A stretch of DNA of 64,000 nt from positions 124,001 to 188,000 of the forward strand of contig CAWEBB010000012.1 of the NCBI GenBank assembly GCA_963807085.1, given 5' to 3'. A program made the translations under genes and the position numbers. This stretch comes from JACKII01 sp963807085. GTDB lineage: Bacteria; Pseudomonadota; Alphaproteobacteria; Bin95. Of this stretch, positions 44,153 through 54,013 are shown piece by piece (position 1 is the stretch's first letter; each line of letters opens with the position of its first letter). The notes beneath the pieces are model-generated. The model saw nothing but the letters and a program-made list of their open reading frames with translations, was not told the DNA's origin and searched no databases.

Positions 44153-47140
44153 ATGACCAAAAGAATGCTGATCGATGGCGTTCATCCGGAGCAAACCCGG
44201 GTCGTCGTTATGGACGACCGGCGGCTGCTCGAATTCGATACGGAGATCGCTAGCCAGCGTACGCTAAAGGGCAATATCTACCTCGCCAAAATTACCCGGG
44301 TCGAGCCGTCCCTTCAGGCCGCCTTCGTCGATTACGGCGGCAATCGCCATGGCTTCCTGCCCTTCAGCGAAATCCATCCGGACTATTACCGGATACCGGT
44401 CGCCGATCGCGAGGCGCTGAAGGAAAGCCAGCGCCGCCGCTCCGCGCGTGACGACGATCCGGAGGACGATGACGACGAAGACAACGGCGCCCACGACGAT
44501 CACGACAGCGCCCACGACACCGACGATGATAACGTTATAGAAGCTTTCGGGGCGGGTCACGAAGCCGGGGACGATGACGTTCGCGGTGACGAACGCGCCG
44601 CTGCATCCGCTGATGGGGAAGGGGAGACTTCGGGCAATCGCCGCTCGCAGCCGTTAGCGGCTTCGGGCGAAGACGCTTCGATCAGCCTCGATCCTTCCGC
44701 GGCGGACGGGGAGGACAGCGACGGCAATGGCAATGCCGATGGGGCCGACCGGTCCAGAGGCCGGCGGGGACGGCGCAATGGCCGGACCGGGAACCGGCGT
44801 GACGGCGACGATGATCGCAAGCGCAACGGCCGGGGCAACCGCCGCTCTTATACGATCCAGGAGGTCGTCAAACGCGGCCAGATCATGCTGGTGCAGGTGG
44901 TCAAGGAAGAACGGGGCACCAAGGGCGCGGCGGTCACTACCTATCTCTCGCTCGCCGGACGCTATTGCGTCCTTATGCCGAACACCGCCCGCGGCGGCGG
45001 TATCAGCCGTAAGATCACCAACGGCAAAGACCGCAATCGGCTGAAAGATATTGTCGATTCGCTCGACATTGCGGACAGCATGGCGGTGATCGTGCGCACC
45101 GCCGGGATCGGTCGCACCAAATCAGAGATCAAGCGCGACTACGAGTTTTTGGCCAAAACCTGGGAGCGCATCCGGGATTTGACGCTGCAATCCCGGGCGC
45201 CTGTGCTGATCTACGAGGAAAGCGGGCTGATCAAGCGGACCTTGCGCGATACCTACACGCGGGAAATCGACGAGGTCATCGTACAGGGCGACGCCGCCTA
45301 TCGCGAAGCCAAGGACTTCATGAAGACCTTGATGCCGAGCCATGCAAAGCGCGTACAGCCCTACAAGGAAGCCTCGCCGCCGCTGCTCCACCGCTACCAT
45401 GTGGACGAGCAACTGCACCACCTGCATTCGCCCATCGTGCAACTGCCGTCGGGCGGGTATCTGGTCATCAACCTTACCGAAGCGCTGGTCGCGATCGACG
45501 TCAACTCCGGGCGTTCCACCCGCGAGCGCAACATCGAAGAAACCGCCCTGAAGACCAACCTGGAGGCGGCGGAAGAGGTTGCGCGGCAATTGCGGTTGCG
45601 GGATCTGGCGGGCCTGATCGTCATCGACTTCATCGATATGGAAGACCGTCGCAACAACTACGCGGTCGAACGGCGCCTGAAAGATGCGATGCGCATCGAC
45701 CGGGCGCGGGTCCAGATCGGCCGCATCAGCCAGTTGGGGCTGCTGGAACTGTCCCGGCAGCGGTTGCGGCCGTCACTTTTGGAAACCATCATGGATGTCT
45801 GTCCGGTTTGCGCCGGGTTGGGGCGCGTGGCTTCGACATCCTCCAGTGCGTTCCAAGTCCTGTCGGCCATCGAGGACGAAGGGATGCGTGGCCGTTCCTT
45901 GCTGATCAAGGTGCACGTGGCGGCAGCGGTTGCATTCTATGTTCTGAACGAAAAGCGGGACGAACTCATCCGGATCGAGCGCGATTACGGTTTACGCTGT
46001 GTGTTTGAGCCGGATGGGTTACTGATCCCGCCGAACTTGCGGATCGAGGTGCTCGAAACCGGCCAACCCACGATCGAAGCGCCGAGCGAGCATGACGTGG
46101 TGGAGATTGAGCCGGAGGTCGAGCCGGAAATCGAAGAGGAAGAGACGGTCGAAGCACCCCGGTCCCGCCGGCGAAGCCGTCGTTCGGAGGAAAGCCAGGA
46201 CGAGGGGACCGACAATCAGGAGACCGGCCGCCGCCGCGGCCGCCGGTCTGGCCGTCGCCGTGACCAAACAAACGTTGAAGACGCAAATGCGGATACCAAT
46301 GCCAATGTAAATGCAAAGGGTAATGGCAGGCAGGCGGAAGCGTTATCGGACGATACCGATGATTCCAAGAACGAGGAGCGGACCCGCAACCGCCGGTCCA
46401 GCCGCCGTCGGCGCCGGCGCGGGCGCGGTGACGGCCGGTCCAATCTGCCCGGTGTTGCCTTGTTTGCACGGAGCGCGACGCCGCTCGCCTGGCACGTCGC
46501 CGCCGAAGACGACAACGGCCAATCGGCCGCCGCGAGCGGAAAGGCGGCCGGGGGCGTACCGAAACCTGACGCCGCGCAGGCAACGAACGGCGCTGCGACC
46601 GAGGGCGCGCCTGTTCAACCGGAAGATCGACCTGAAGGTGATGCGCCCATAGTGAGCACTCCGGTCGCGGCGTGGTTCGAGCAAACCGAGGCGCCGGGTG
46701 ATGCCGGCGAGGTAGCTGCGGAACAGCCCGCCGTAACGCCGGATGCGCCGGAGCAAGAACGAGCCCCGCACGACACGGTCGCCATCATGATGCGGCCGGT
46801 CGCGAAGGCGATGGAGAAGTCCCCGAGCGGCCGACGGCAGCGCGTGCTCCAAAAACCATCCGACGATCAGCCGGACGAACGGGCGGCCGAGCCCGGAGCG
46901 GAGCAGGTGCCGGGCAGGGCGGAGACTGAAGCGCCCGCCGAAAGCACCGACGAGCCGGCACACCGGCAACCCGCAACGCAAGTGCCGGAGCCGATTGCGC
47001 TGGATGCCGGCGCGCATAGCGGCGGCGATACTGCTTCTTCCGCCGAAGACACGGCAGATGAAGAGCCTGCCCCGCAGCCGGAGGAGTCGAAGCCCGCCAA
47101 GCCGCGCCGCCGGGGATGGTGGCAGCGGCTGCTCGAATAG
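44153..47140 (+). CDS. rne: Ribonuclease E
   Basis: 995 residues. The S1 domain starts at residue 36 (LKGNIYLAKITRVEPSLQAA) and is interrupted at about 88-240 by a long acidic then Arg/Gly-rich insert before it resumes with YTIQEVVKRGQIMLVQVVKE. The RNase H-like, DNase I-like catalytic region carries VAIDVNSGRSTRERNIEETA and IVIDFIDMEDRRNNYAVERR, and the zinc link is in DVCPVCAGLGR. The C-terminal 350 residues are disordered, with Arg-rich blocks and a final PRRRGWWQRLLE, as expected for degradosome scaffolds. It is the main mRNA-decay and RNA-processing endonuclease. Confidence 0.97.
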   Translation: MTKRMLIDGVHPEQTRVVVMDDRRLLEFDTEIASQRTLKGNIYLAKITRVEPSLQAAFVDYGGNRHGFLPFSEIHPDYYRIPVADREALKESQRRRSARDDDPEDDDDEDNGAHDDHDSAHDTDDDNVIEAFGAGHEAGDDDVRGDERAAASADGEGETSGNRRSQPLAASGEDASISLDPSAADGEDSDGNGNADGADRSRGRRGRRNGRTGNRRDGDDDRKRNGRGNRRSYTIQEVVKRGQIMLVQVVKEERGTKGAAVTTYLSLAGRYCVLMPNTARGGGISRKITNGKDRNRLKDIVDSLDIADSMAVIVRTAGIGRTKSEIKRDYEFLAKTWERIRDLTLQSRAPVLIYEESGLIKRTLRDTYTREIDEVIVQGDAAYREAKDFMKTLMPSHAKRVQPYKEASPPLLHRYHVDEQLHHLHSPIVQLPSGGYLVINLTEALVAIDVNSGRSTRERNIEETALKTNLEAAEEVARQLRLRDLAGLIVIDFIDMEDRRNNYAVERRLKDAMRIDRARVQIGRISQLGLLELSRQRLRPSLLETIMDVCPVCAGLGRVASTSSSAFQVLSAIEDEGMRGRSLLIKVHVAAAVAFYVLNEKRDELIRIERDYGLRCVFEPDGLLIPPNLRIEVLETGQPTIEAPSEHDVVEIEPEVEPEIEEEETVEAPRSRRRSRRSEESQDEGTDNQETGRRRGRRSGRRRDQTNVEDANADTNANVNAKGNGRQAEALSDDTDDSKNEERTRNRRSSRRRRRRGRGDGRSNLPGVALFARSATPLAWHVAAEDDNGQSAAASGKAAGGVPKPDAAQATNGAATEGAPVQPEDRPEGDAPIVSTPVAAWFEQTEAPGDAGEVAAEQPAVTPDAPEQERAPHDTVAIMMRPVAKAMEKSPSGRRQRVLQKPSDDQPDERAAEPGAEQVPGRAETEAPAESTDEPAHRQPATQVPEPIALDAGAHSGGDTASSAEDTADEEPAPQPEESKPAKPRRRGWWQRLLE

Positions 47141-47227
47141 CTGTCACGAACTCAGGCTCGATGTTTTGCCAACAAACCGGCCTTTGCGGCTTGGTTCAAC
47201 CTCCGTCGGACTGAAGGAGAGCCGGTC

Positions 47228-47887
47228 TTGAGCGAGATTACGCCTGCTCTGGTGCTGCGCGCCTATTCGTTGGGCATCTTTCCCATGGCGGAATCACGCG
47301 ACGCGGAATCAGTTTTCTGGATTGATCCTGACGTGCGCGGGGTCCTGCCGCTCGACCGGTTTCACGTTCCCAGGCGTCTGAAGCGGACGGTCCGCCAGGG
47401 GCAGTTCGATGTGCGGTGCGACTGCGATTTCGACGCCGTGATCGATGCCTGTGCGGAGACACGGGGTGATCGCAGCGATACCTGGATCAACGGTCAGGTC
47501 CGTCACCTGTTCCGGGCGCTGAACACCATGGGCGTGGTGCACACGGTGGAGTGCTGGCGTAACGGTCGGTTGACCGGCGGTCTCTATGGTCTGGCCTTAG
47601 GCGGGGCTTTTTTCGGTGAAAGCATGTTCAGCCGCGAGCGGGACGCCAGCAAGGTCGCGCTGGTGCATTTGGCGGCCCGGCTGGTGCATGGCGGCTTTCT
47701 CCTCCTCGACACCCAGTTCTTGACAGACCATCTGGCCCAGTTCGGCGCGGTGGAGGTGCCCCGCGACGACTATAAAGAGATGCTGGATGACGCCATTGCC
47801 GTTCGGGCGCGCTTCGCCGCCGAACTGCCGGAAGAGGCGCTTCAGGCGTTTCTGGACACGTCGCCCCCGAGCGCCGCGCGGGAATAG
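47228..47887 (+). CDS. aat: Leucyl/phenylalanyl-tRNA-protein transferase
   Basis: 219 residues. It starts at TTG 47228 after AAGGAGAG and reads LVLRAYSLGIFPMAESRDAE, then VRGVLPLDRFHVPRRLKRTV, DTWINGQVRHLF, GGLYGLALGGAFFGESMFSR and LLDTQFLTDHLAQFGAVEVP, all conserved in Aat. It adds Leu or Phe to N-terminal Lys/Arg of proteins, marking them for ClpS-ClpAP degradation. Confidence 0.96.
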   Translation: MSEITPALVLRAYSLGIFPMAESRDAESVFWIDPDVRGVLPLDRFHVPRRLKRTVRQGQFDVRCDCDFDAVIDACAETRGDRSDTWINGQVRHLFRALNTMGVVHTVECWRNGRLTGGLYGLALGGAFFGESMFSRERDASKVALVHLAARLVHGGFLLLDTQFLTDHLAQFGAVEVPRDDYKEMLDDAIAVRARFAAELPEEALQAFLDTSPPSAARE

Positions 47888-47954
47888 GGTGTCTTGGCCC
47901 AACTTGCCTTTTTCCGCTAGGAGCCGTGCAATTAGACCGCTTCGCCGGTCGCAC

Positions 47955-48437
47955 TTACCGGATTTTCCGCCGTTTCGAGGTAATAACGCCGGAATTGAAG
48001 CCGCCCCAGGAAAGCTCGCCGCAGAGGCGGGCGTACTCGATTTTGGGACACCGGTTCATGACGACGTTCAGGCCCGCAGCCTCCGCCCGCTCGGCCGCTT
48101 CGTCATTGCGCACCGAAAGCTGCATCCATACTGACTTCGCGCCATGCTTGACCGCCTCGTCGGAAACTTGCCCGGCGGCTTCTGATGCCCGGAAGATATC
48201 GACCATATCAACCGTTTCCGGCAATTCGTCTAGATTGGCATAAACCTTCTCGCCCAAAATTTCTTCGCCCGCCGCCCGAGGGTTGACGGGATAGACCTTG
48301 TAGCCCTTGGTCTGCAGGTACTTCATGACGAAATAGCTCGGCCGGTTCCAGTTCGGCGAGGCGCCGACCATGGCGATCGTCTTGGACTGGCCGAGCACAT
48401 CCTTCAGATAGGAATCGGAATAGGCATCGTGGTTCAT
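47955..48437 (-). CDS. CoA-binding domain protein (YccU type)
   Basis: 160 residues from ATG 48437. A Rossmann-like CoA-binding fold is shown by KTIAMVGASPNWNRPSYFVM, GYKVYPVNPRAAGEEILGEK and VDMVDIFRASEAAGQVSDEA, with MNRCPKIEYARLCGE near the end. Widely conserved, function not established. It diverges from katG across about 390 bases; this gap holds the katG control region and nothing else I can identify. Confidence 0.9.
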   Translation of the reverse strand: MNHDAYSDSYLKDVLGQSKTIAMVGASPNWNRPSYFVMKYLQTKGYKVYPVNPRAAGEEILGEKVYANLDELPETVDMVDIFRASEAAGQVSDEAVKHGAKSVWMQLSVRNDEAAERAEAAGLNVVMNRCPKIEYARLCGELSWGGFNSGVITSKRRKIR

Positions 48438-48699
48438 GCGGTAACATAGTATGGTAAAAGCGGACTGCGGCAGCAATACCAGATATCGGGTTTGCCGGGG
48501 ACAGGACAATATACCTAGTTAGGAAATGTGGCTTCGGTCTGCTCCTTTTTGCGTGTTCGAAGCGGGCCAGCCGCGTTTGCTCTTGATCCTTGAATACGCC
48601 AGACATTGCGGCCCGGCTATGGGCGAAACCGCGGATCAGACCGCCGCTGCCGGTTGCCGCGCTATGGTTCACTCCAACACCTTTTTTCGAAACTCCTTC

Positions 48700-48716
48700 T
48701 TTAGAACAATTCTAAC
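48700..48716. promoter_or_regulatory. Irr-type iron control element (ICE) upstream of katG
   Basis: TTTAGAA-CAA-TTCTAAC matches the Irr box TTTAGAA-N3-TTCTAAA at 13 of 14 fixed positions. It lies about 110 bases before katG and just upstream of AT-rich hexamers (TATGAT 48734, TATAAA 48739) that can serve as -10 boxes, so bound Irr would cover the -35 region. Confidence 0.65.
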
Positions 48717-48823
48717 TGAGGGGTTCATCACCATATGATATAAAAGAGAGGCGTGAGAGCCCAGCGGCGAAGTCATCGACCTGAGTGACTCCGCCCGGAG
48801 ATTACGGTCAAGGAGACCCCGAT

Positions 48824-50995
48824 ATGAATGACAGTATGAGCAGTGGCGCCAAATGCCCGGTAATGCACGGCGGACATACCTCTGCCGGCACCTCCGTCAT
48901 GGATTGGTGGCCAAATGCCCTGAACCTGGACATTTTGCATCAGCATGACCAAAAGACCAATCCGATGGACCCGGACTTCGACTACCGGGAAGCCGTCAGG
49001 ACGCTGGACCACGCCGCGCTGAAAAAAGACCTGACGGCGCTGATGACCGACACTCAGGAATGGTGGCCGGCGGATTGGGGCCATTATGGCGGCCTGATGA
49101 TCCGCATGGCCTGGCATGCCGCGGGCACCTATCGTATCGCCGACGGCCGCGGCGGCGGCGGCACCGGCAACCAGCGCTTTGCCCCGATCAACTCCTGGCC
49201 GGACAACGGTAATCTGGATAAGGCGCGCCGCCTGCTTTGGCCGGTCAAGAAGAAATACGGCAACAAGATCAGCTGGGCGGATCTGTTCATCCTGGCGGGC
49301 AACGTCGCCTATGAGTCGATGGGTTTCAAAACCTTCGGCTTCGCTTACGGGCGCGAGGACATCTGGCACCCGGAGAAAGACATCTACTGGGGCGCCGAAA
49401 AGGAGTGGCTCGCCGCGTCCGACAACCGCTATGAAAACGTGAACGATGCCTCGACCATGGAAAACCCGCTCGCCGCGGTGCAGATGGGTCTGATCTATGT
49501 GAATCCCGAAGGTGTCAATGGCCAGCCCGATCCGATGAAGTCCGCCGCGCACGTGCGCGAAACCTTCGCCCGCATGGCCATGAACGACGAGGAGACCGCA
49601 GCGCTCACCGCTGGCGGCCATACTGTCGGCAAAACACACGGCAACGGCGACGAAGCCAATAACGGCCCGGCTCCGGAAGCAGCGCCTGTGGAGGAGCAGG
49701 GTTTCGGCTGGATGAACCACACCACCCGCGGCATTGGCCGTGGTGCGGTGACCAGCGGACTGGAAGGAGCCTGGACGAAGAACCCCACCAAATGGGACAT
49801 GGGCTATTTCGACATGCTGCTCGACCATGAGTGGGAACTGACGAAGAGCCCGGCAGGTAAGAACCAGTGGAAGCCGGTAGCCATCAAGGAAGAGGACATG
49901 CCGGTGGATGTGGAGGATTCCTCGATCCGCTGCACGCCGATGATGACCGATGCCGACATGGCGATGAAGGTCGATCCGGAATATCGCAAGATCCTGGAGC
50001 GGTTCCGCGCGGATCCGGCGTACTTCGAGGACGTATTCGCGCGCGCCTGGTTCAAGTTAACCCACCGCGATATGGGGCCGAAGGTCCGCTATATCGGCCC
50101 GGAAATCCCGGAAGAAGACCTGCTCTGGCAGGATCCGGTCCCCCCTGGCCCGACCGGCTATAATGTGGACACCGTGAAAACGAAGATCGCAGCAAGCGGC
50201 CTTTCGATCAGCGACATGGTCGCGACCGCCTGGGACAGCGCCCGCACCTTCCGCGGCTCTGACCTGCGCGGCGGCGCCAACGGTGCGCGCATCCGGCTCG
50301 CGCCACAGAAGGGTTGGCAGGGCAATGAGCCCGACCGTCTTGCCCATGTGCTGGGGGTGCTGAAGCCTATCGCTGCCGAGAGCGGCGTCAGTATCGCCGA
50401 CGTGATCGTGCTGGCAGGCAATGTCGGGGTCGAGCAGGCGGCCAAGGCTGCCGGCGTGCCGGTTGCCGTGCCATTCGCGTCGGGCCGGGGTGATGCTACC
50501 GACGAGATGACGGATGCCGACAGCTTCGAGCCGCTGGAGCCAATCCATGACGGCTTCCGCAATTGGCAAAAGCAGAAGTACGTGGTGGCCCCGGAGGAAC
50601 TGTTGCTGGACCGCACCCAGCTCATGGGGCTGACCGCGGCGGAGATGACCGCTCTGGTCGGCGGCATGCGGGTGCTCGGCACCAATCACGGCGACACCAA
50701 GCACGGCGTTTTCACCAACCGGGAAGGCGCGCTGACCACCGACTTCTTCGTCAACCTGACCGATATGGCTTACAAGTGGCAGCCCGCGGGCGACGATCTC
50801 TATGAGGTGGTAGACCGCAAGTCCGGCCAGGTGAAGTGGACGGCCACACGTGTAGACGCGGCGTTTGGCTCGAACTCAATCCTGCGCTCCTATGCCGAGG
50901 TCTATGCCCAGGACGACAACAAGGCGAAGTTTGTGCATGACTTCGTTGCCGCCTGGACCAAGGTCATGAACGCCGACCGGTTCGACCTGGAGTAG
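48824..50995 (+). CDS. katG: Catalase-peroxidase
   Basis: 723 residues from ATG 48824 with AAGGAGA eight bases upstream. Distal-side motif MIRMAWHAAGTYRIADGRG with Arg, Trp and His, proximal GGHTVGKTHGNG with the heme-ligand His, and the KatG-specific NVAYESMGFKTFGFAYGRED are clear. The C-terminal heme-free repeat domain is complete (ending KVMNADRFDLE). It removes hydrogen peroxide using heme. An Irr-like operator lies upstream. Confidence 0.97.
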   Translation: MNDSMSSGAKCPVMHGGHTSAGTSVMDWWPNALNLDILHQHDQKTNPMDPDFDYREAVRTLDHAALKKDLTALMTDTQEWWPADWGHYGGLMIRMAWHAAGTYRIADGRGGGGTGNQRFAPINSWPDNGNLDKARRLLWPVKKKYGNKISWADLFILAGNVAYESMGFKTFGFAYGREDIWHPEKDIYWGAEKEWLAASDNRYENVNDASTMENPLAAVQMGLIYVNPEGVNGQPDPMKSAAHVRETFARMAMNDEETAALTAGGHTVGKTHGNGDEANNGPAPEAAPVEEQGFGWMNHTTRGIGRGAVTSGLEGAWTKNPTKWDMGYFDMLLDHEWELTKSPAGKNQWKPVAIKEEDMPVDVEDSSIRCTPMMTDADMAMKVDPEYRKILERFRADPAYFEDVFARAWFKLTHRDMGPKVRYIGPEIPEEDLLWQDPVPPGPTGYNVDTVKTKIAASGLSISDMVATAWDSARTFRGSDLRGGANGARIRLAPQKGWQGNEPDRLAHVLGVLKPIAAESGVSIADVIVLAGNVGVEQAAKAAGVPVAVPFASGRGDATDEMTDADSFEPLEPIHDGFRNWQKQKYVVAPEELLLDRTQLMGLTAAEMTALVGGMRVLGTNHGDTKHGVFTNREGALTTDFFVNLTDMAYKWQPAGDDLYEVVDRKSGQVKWTATRVDAAFGSNSILRSYAEVYAQDDNKAKFVHDFVAAWTKVMNADRFDLE

Positions 50996-51021
50996 GGCGG
51001 AACCTAAGCGCGAAAGTTTGA

Positions 51022-51054
51022 GGGTGGGAGCGTAAGTTCCCGCCCTGTTTCTTT
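51022..51054 (+). terminator. Intrinsic terminator after katG
   Basis: GGGTGGGA pairs with TCCCGCCC (one G-T wobble) around an eight-base loop, followed by TGTTTCTTT. Confidence 0.75.
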
Positions 51055-51137
51055 CGGAGCAAGACCATTGCCTCCTCACTCTCTCTCCCGCACCATTGCC
51101 GCCAAAGCACCAAGCATACATATCGGAGGAAAAACCC

Positions 51138-51971
51138 ATGGCGGAATTGGATGGCAAAGTCGCGGTCATCACCGGCGGCGCGAGCGGCATCGGCGAGGCG
51201 ACGGTGCGGCTGTTCGTGGCGGAGGGTGCGCGCGTCATCATCGCCGACATGCAGCGCGAACGCGGCGAGGCTTTGGCGGCCGATATCGGCGACGCGGCAA
51301 TGTTCGCGCCTTGCGAGGTCCGCCAGGAGGATCAGGTGCAGGCGGCGGTCTACGCCGCAGTCGCTAAGTGGGGCCGCCTCGACTGTATGTTCAACAATGC
51401 CGGCTTCGGCGGCGCGCTGGGGCTGTTCGAGGACATCCCGGCGGAAGAGTTCGACATGACCTTCGACGTCCTGGTGAAGGGCGTCTTCCTCGGCATGAAG
51501 CACGCCGTGCCGGTGATGCGGGAGCAGGGTGGTGGCTCGATCATCAACACGGGCTCGATTGCGGGCGTCGCGGCGGGGCGCGGGCCGCTGGTTTATTCCG
51601 CCGCCAAGGCCGCGGTGATCCACATGACCAAGATGGCCGCCATGCCCTATGGCGAGGCCAATATCCGCGTGAACTGCATCTGCCCCGGCTACATCCCGAC
51701 GCCGCTGTCGACCAACGCCGTCGGCAAGCCCGACGAGGTGGTCGCCGAACGCTCCGCCCACTACGCTGAGCGCCAGCCGATCCCGCGCGCGGGCCGCCCC
51801 GACGACATCGCCCAGATGGCCCTGTTCCTGGCGAGCGACCGGTCGAGCTTCGTGAACGGCCAGGCGATCGTCGTGGATGGAGCGGCCGCCAGCGGCGTGA
51901 TGTGGAAGGATCAGGCGCCTGCGTATAAGAATTACCGGCCGATTAAGGTGTACAATCCAGATCGGGGATGA
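51138..51971 (+). CDS. Short-chain dehydrogenase/reductase
   Basis: 277 residues starting MAELDGKVAVITGGASGIGE after GGAGGA. The cofactor motif GGASGIGE, the Asp in IIADMQRERGEAL that favours NAD(H), NNAGFGG, the catalytic Ser in NTGSIAGVAA and the Y-x3-K in VYSAAKAAVIH are present. INCICPGYIPTPLST-like and NGQAIVVDGA segments follow. Substrate unknown. It is separated from katG by a terminator, so it is a separate unit. Confidence 0.88.
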   Translation: MAELDGKVAVITGGASGIGEATVRLFVAEGARVIIADMQRERGEALAADIGDAAMFAPCEVRQEDQVQAAVYAAVAKWGRLDCMFNNAGFGGALGLFEDIPAEEFDMTFDVLVKGVFLGMKHAVPVMREQGGGSIINTGSIAGVAAGRGPLVYSAAKAAVIHMTKMAAMPYGEANIRVNCICPGYIPTPLSTNAVGKPDEVVAERSAHYAERQPIPRAGRPDDIAQMALFLASDRSSFVNGQAIVVDGAAASGVMWKDQAPAYKNYRPIKVYNPDRG

Positions 51972-52021
51972 GGGCGGGTATTTTAGAGTATCTCCGGGCA
52001 AGCCCAGAGATATGCCCAAAT

Positions 52022-52365
52022 CTTGGTTTCTGCTGATCGGGCGGCTGCTTGAAGGACGATGCCATCGCGGAAGGCAACGCGATCGCCTCGGCGTCCCGGT
52101 CGTCGTTCTTGTTTGCTTTCCCATAGGGCCGACCATATTCCGGCGACATCAGGTGGATCGTGTGGCCCGCGGCCTCCAGCTCGCGCCCAAGATGGTGCGC
52201 CCCGCAGCATGCTTCCATCGCCACGATACAGGCTGGGAGCTTGCCGACAAACTCCACAACGCCATCACGAAGGCGCCGGCGCATGACGACAACGCCTGCC
52301 TTATCCAATCCGACGAGGCTGCACACATTCTTACCAAGATCAATTCCAAGCACATGAATCGACAT
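52022..52365 (-). mobile_element. N-terminal remnant of an IS110-family transposase
   Basis: Starts MSIHVLGIDLGKNVCSLVGL at 52365 and shows the first half of the DEDD domain: GIDLGKN with the first Asp, VAMEACCGAHHLGRELEAAG with the Glu, and NKNDDRDAEAIA with the last Asp pair. The reading ends after about 114 residues at QQPPDQQK-like sequence; the C-terminal serine domain needed for transposition is absent. No terminal structure is visible. Inactive remnant. Confidence 0.85.
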
Positions 52366-52747
52366 CGTTCCCTTCCTCTCTCGCTTGAAACAGAAGCAAT
52401 CTAAACGATTGCTCCGGAGAGGGGCGGGCCATCCTATAATCACGAGTTGCCCACCCGTGGGAATCCCTGACAGTCTAAAATCTTTGCCGTTGGGATTACC
52501 CGCCTTGAGCGGCTCCTGGCGCTTCTCCGACCATCGCACAGCCATTCCGCGTGTCCGTACCCTCCCAACAGCGGCAACCTGCTCATAGCGAACGGGAAAT
52601 GTCCGAGGCGGGTATGGACATCAGAAAAGGCGATATCTACGCTATGAGACACTGCTTCGAACAGAGTGCACCCGAAAATGACCTGTAAAGGGCCGCTCAT
52701 TATAGAGGTCGTAGGCTGAACGAAAGACCACGGCCCAGGAGGAAACA
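52366..52747. other. Spacer upstream of the tripartite transporter genes
   Basis: About 380 bases between the IS110 remnant and tctC. The left part may be IS110 end sequence; a hairpin-like CAATC...GATTG lies at about 52399-52412. The right part must hold the tctC promoter. No convincing gene is seen. Confidence 0.4.
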
Positions 52748-53752
52748 ATGAGGAAAACGCTATCGATCGCCTGCTTCGCCGCATTGATGGCCGGGTCTTC
52801 GGCCGCAGCATCGGCGCAAGACTACAAGGACGTCGAAGTTCCGGCGACTATTAACGTGATCGTCGCCTATAATGCCGGCGGCGGCACGGATATTCTGGTC
52901 CGAACCGCACTCCCGTACTTCAAGTCCGCCATCGAAAAGTTGAGCGGCAGCGATGTTCAGATGGTCGTGAAAAACATGCCGGGCGCCGGCGGCGAGGTCG
53001 GCTGGTCGGCCCTGGCGCGATCGGCGAAGGATGGCAGCACGATCGGCGTGATCAACCTGCCCGCAATCGCCATTGTCGAGGCGGCGCGCGAGCCCTCTTA
53101 TGCGCCCTGGGTCGAAACATTCGCGCCCATTGGGGTGAACGTGATCGACCCCAATGTCGTGCGCATCAATGACGCCCGTTTCACCAGCCTGAAAGAGGCG
53201 ATTGCCGCCGCCAAGGAAGAGCCAGGTTCGGTCACCGTCGGCGCGGACGGCCCTCTGTCGGACGATCACCTCGCGGTCTATGCCCTCGAGGATTCGACCG
53301 GCGCCAAGTTCACCTTCATTCCCTATTCGGGCGGCGCTCCCGCCAACCGCGCCTTCCTCTCGAAAGAGGTTGAGATGGCGATGGGCAATGTCACCGACCT
53401 GTTGCAGACCGAGGACGCGACCGTGGACGCGGCCATCCTCGCCGAAGAGCGCTATGAACTGATCCCCGATGTTCCGACTTTCAAGGAATTGACGGGCATG
53501 GAAGTTCGAAGCGGCGGGTCCACCCGCGGCTGGGCAACCGTGGCCGGCGTTCCGGACGATCTTTTGAAACTCTATCGTGAGGCGTTCGCCATGGCCTCCG
53601 CCGATCCCAAATATCAGGAAGAAGCCAAGACCCGGAAGTTGACGCTGGTCGAACCGAAAGTAGGCGAAGAATTCGGCGAGATCATGTCCGACACGCAGGG
53701 ATCCGTGCAGACGCTGCTGAAATATTTCAAGCAAGGCGGGTATTTGGACTAA
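52748..53752 (+). CDS. tctC: Tripartite tricarboxylate transporter substrate-binding protein
   Basis: 334 residues with signal peptide (IACFAALMAGSSAAASAQ). The Bug/TctC fold is shown by INVIVAYNAGGGTDILVRTA, VVKNMPGAGGEVGWSALARS and FIPYSGGAPANRAFLSKEVE. It captures a carboxylate in the periplasm and hands it to TctAB encoded just downstream. AGGAGG precedes the ATG. The ligand cannot be deduced; family members bind citrate, other dicarboxylates or aromatic acids. Confidence 0.93.
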   Translation: MRKTLSIACFAALMAGSSAAASAQDYKDVEVPATINVIVAYNAGGGTDILVRTALPYFKSAIEKLSGSDVQMVVKNMPGAGGEVGWSALARSAKDGSTIGVINLPAIAIVEAAREPSYAPWVETFAPIGVNVIDPNVVRINDARFTSLKEAIAAAKEEPGSVTVGADGPLSDDHLAVYALEDSTGAKFTFIPYSGGAPANRAFLSKEVEMAMGNVTDLLQTEDATVDAAILAEERYELIPDVPTFKELTGMEVRSGGSTRGWATVAGVPDDLLKLYREAFAMASADPKYQEEAKTRKLTLVEPKVGEEFGEIMSDTQGSVQTLLKYFKQGGYLD

Positions 53753-53818
53753 GCTCACTTCCTGTAAGTGAAGTGACAATTTGTGACAAGTACAAGGTCA
53801 TCAGTGCTGGAGGTAGCC

Positions 53819-54013
53819 ATGTTCCGCCGACTGGGCCGTGACGGTATCGCCGCCATCGTGCTGCTGATCTTGGGTGCGCTCGGCTGGATCGAAGTCAGCG
53901 GCTATCCGCCGAGAGCCGCCATCTGGCCGAAATGGATGCTGGGCGGACTGATGGTGCTCAGTCTGGTTCTGCTGGTGCAGAGCATCATGGTACAGCGAAA
54001 GAAAAACAGGTGA
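53819..54013 (+). CDS. tctB: TctB small membrane subunit, N-terminal part
   Basis: 64 residues from ATG 53819 after GGAGG. It reads DGIAAIVLLILGALGWIEVS, PPRAAIWPKWMLGGLMVLSL and ends QRKKNR, which is the first two membrane helices of the four-helix TctB family. The stop overlaps the GTG of the next frame as GTGA. Normal TctB is about 145-150 residues in one chain, so this is either a split protein or one gene broken by a single-base shift. Confidence 0.75.
   Translation: MFRRLGRDGIAAIVLLILGALGWIEVSGYPPRAAIWPKWMLGGLMVLSLVLLVQSIMVQRKKNR

Noticed and set aside
43744..44253. 169-codon plus-strand frame before rne
   Set aside because: Overlaps the rne start by 100 bases, has no ribosome site and no protein-like pattern; better explained as leader.
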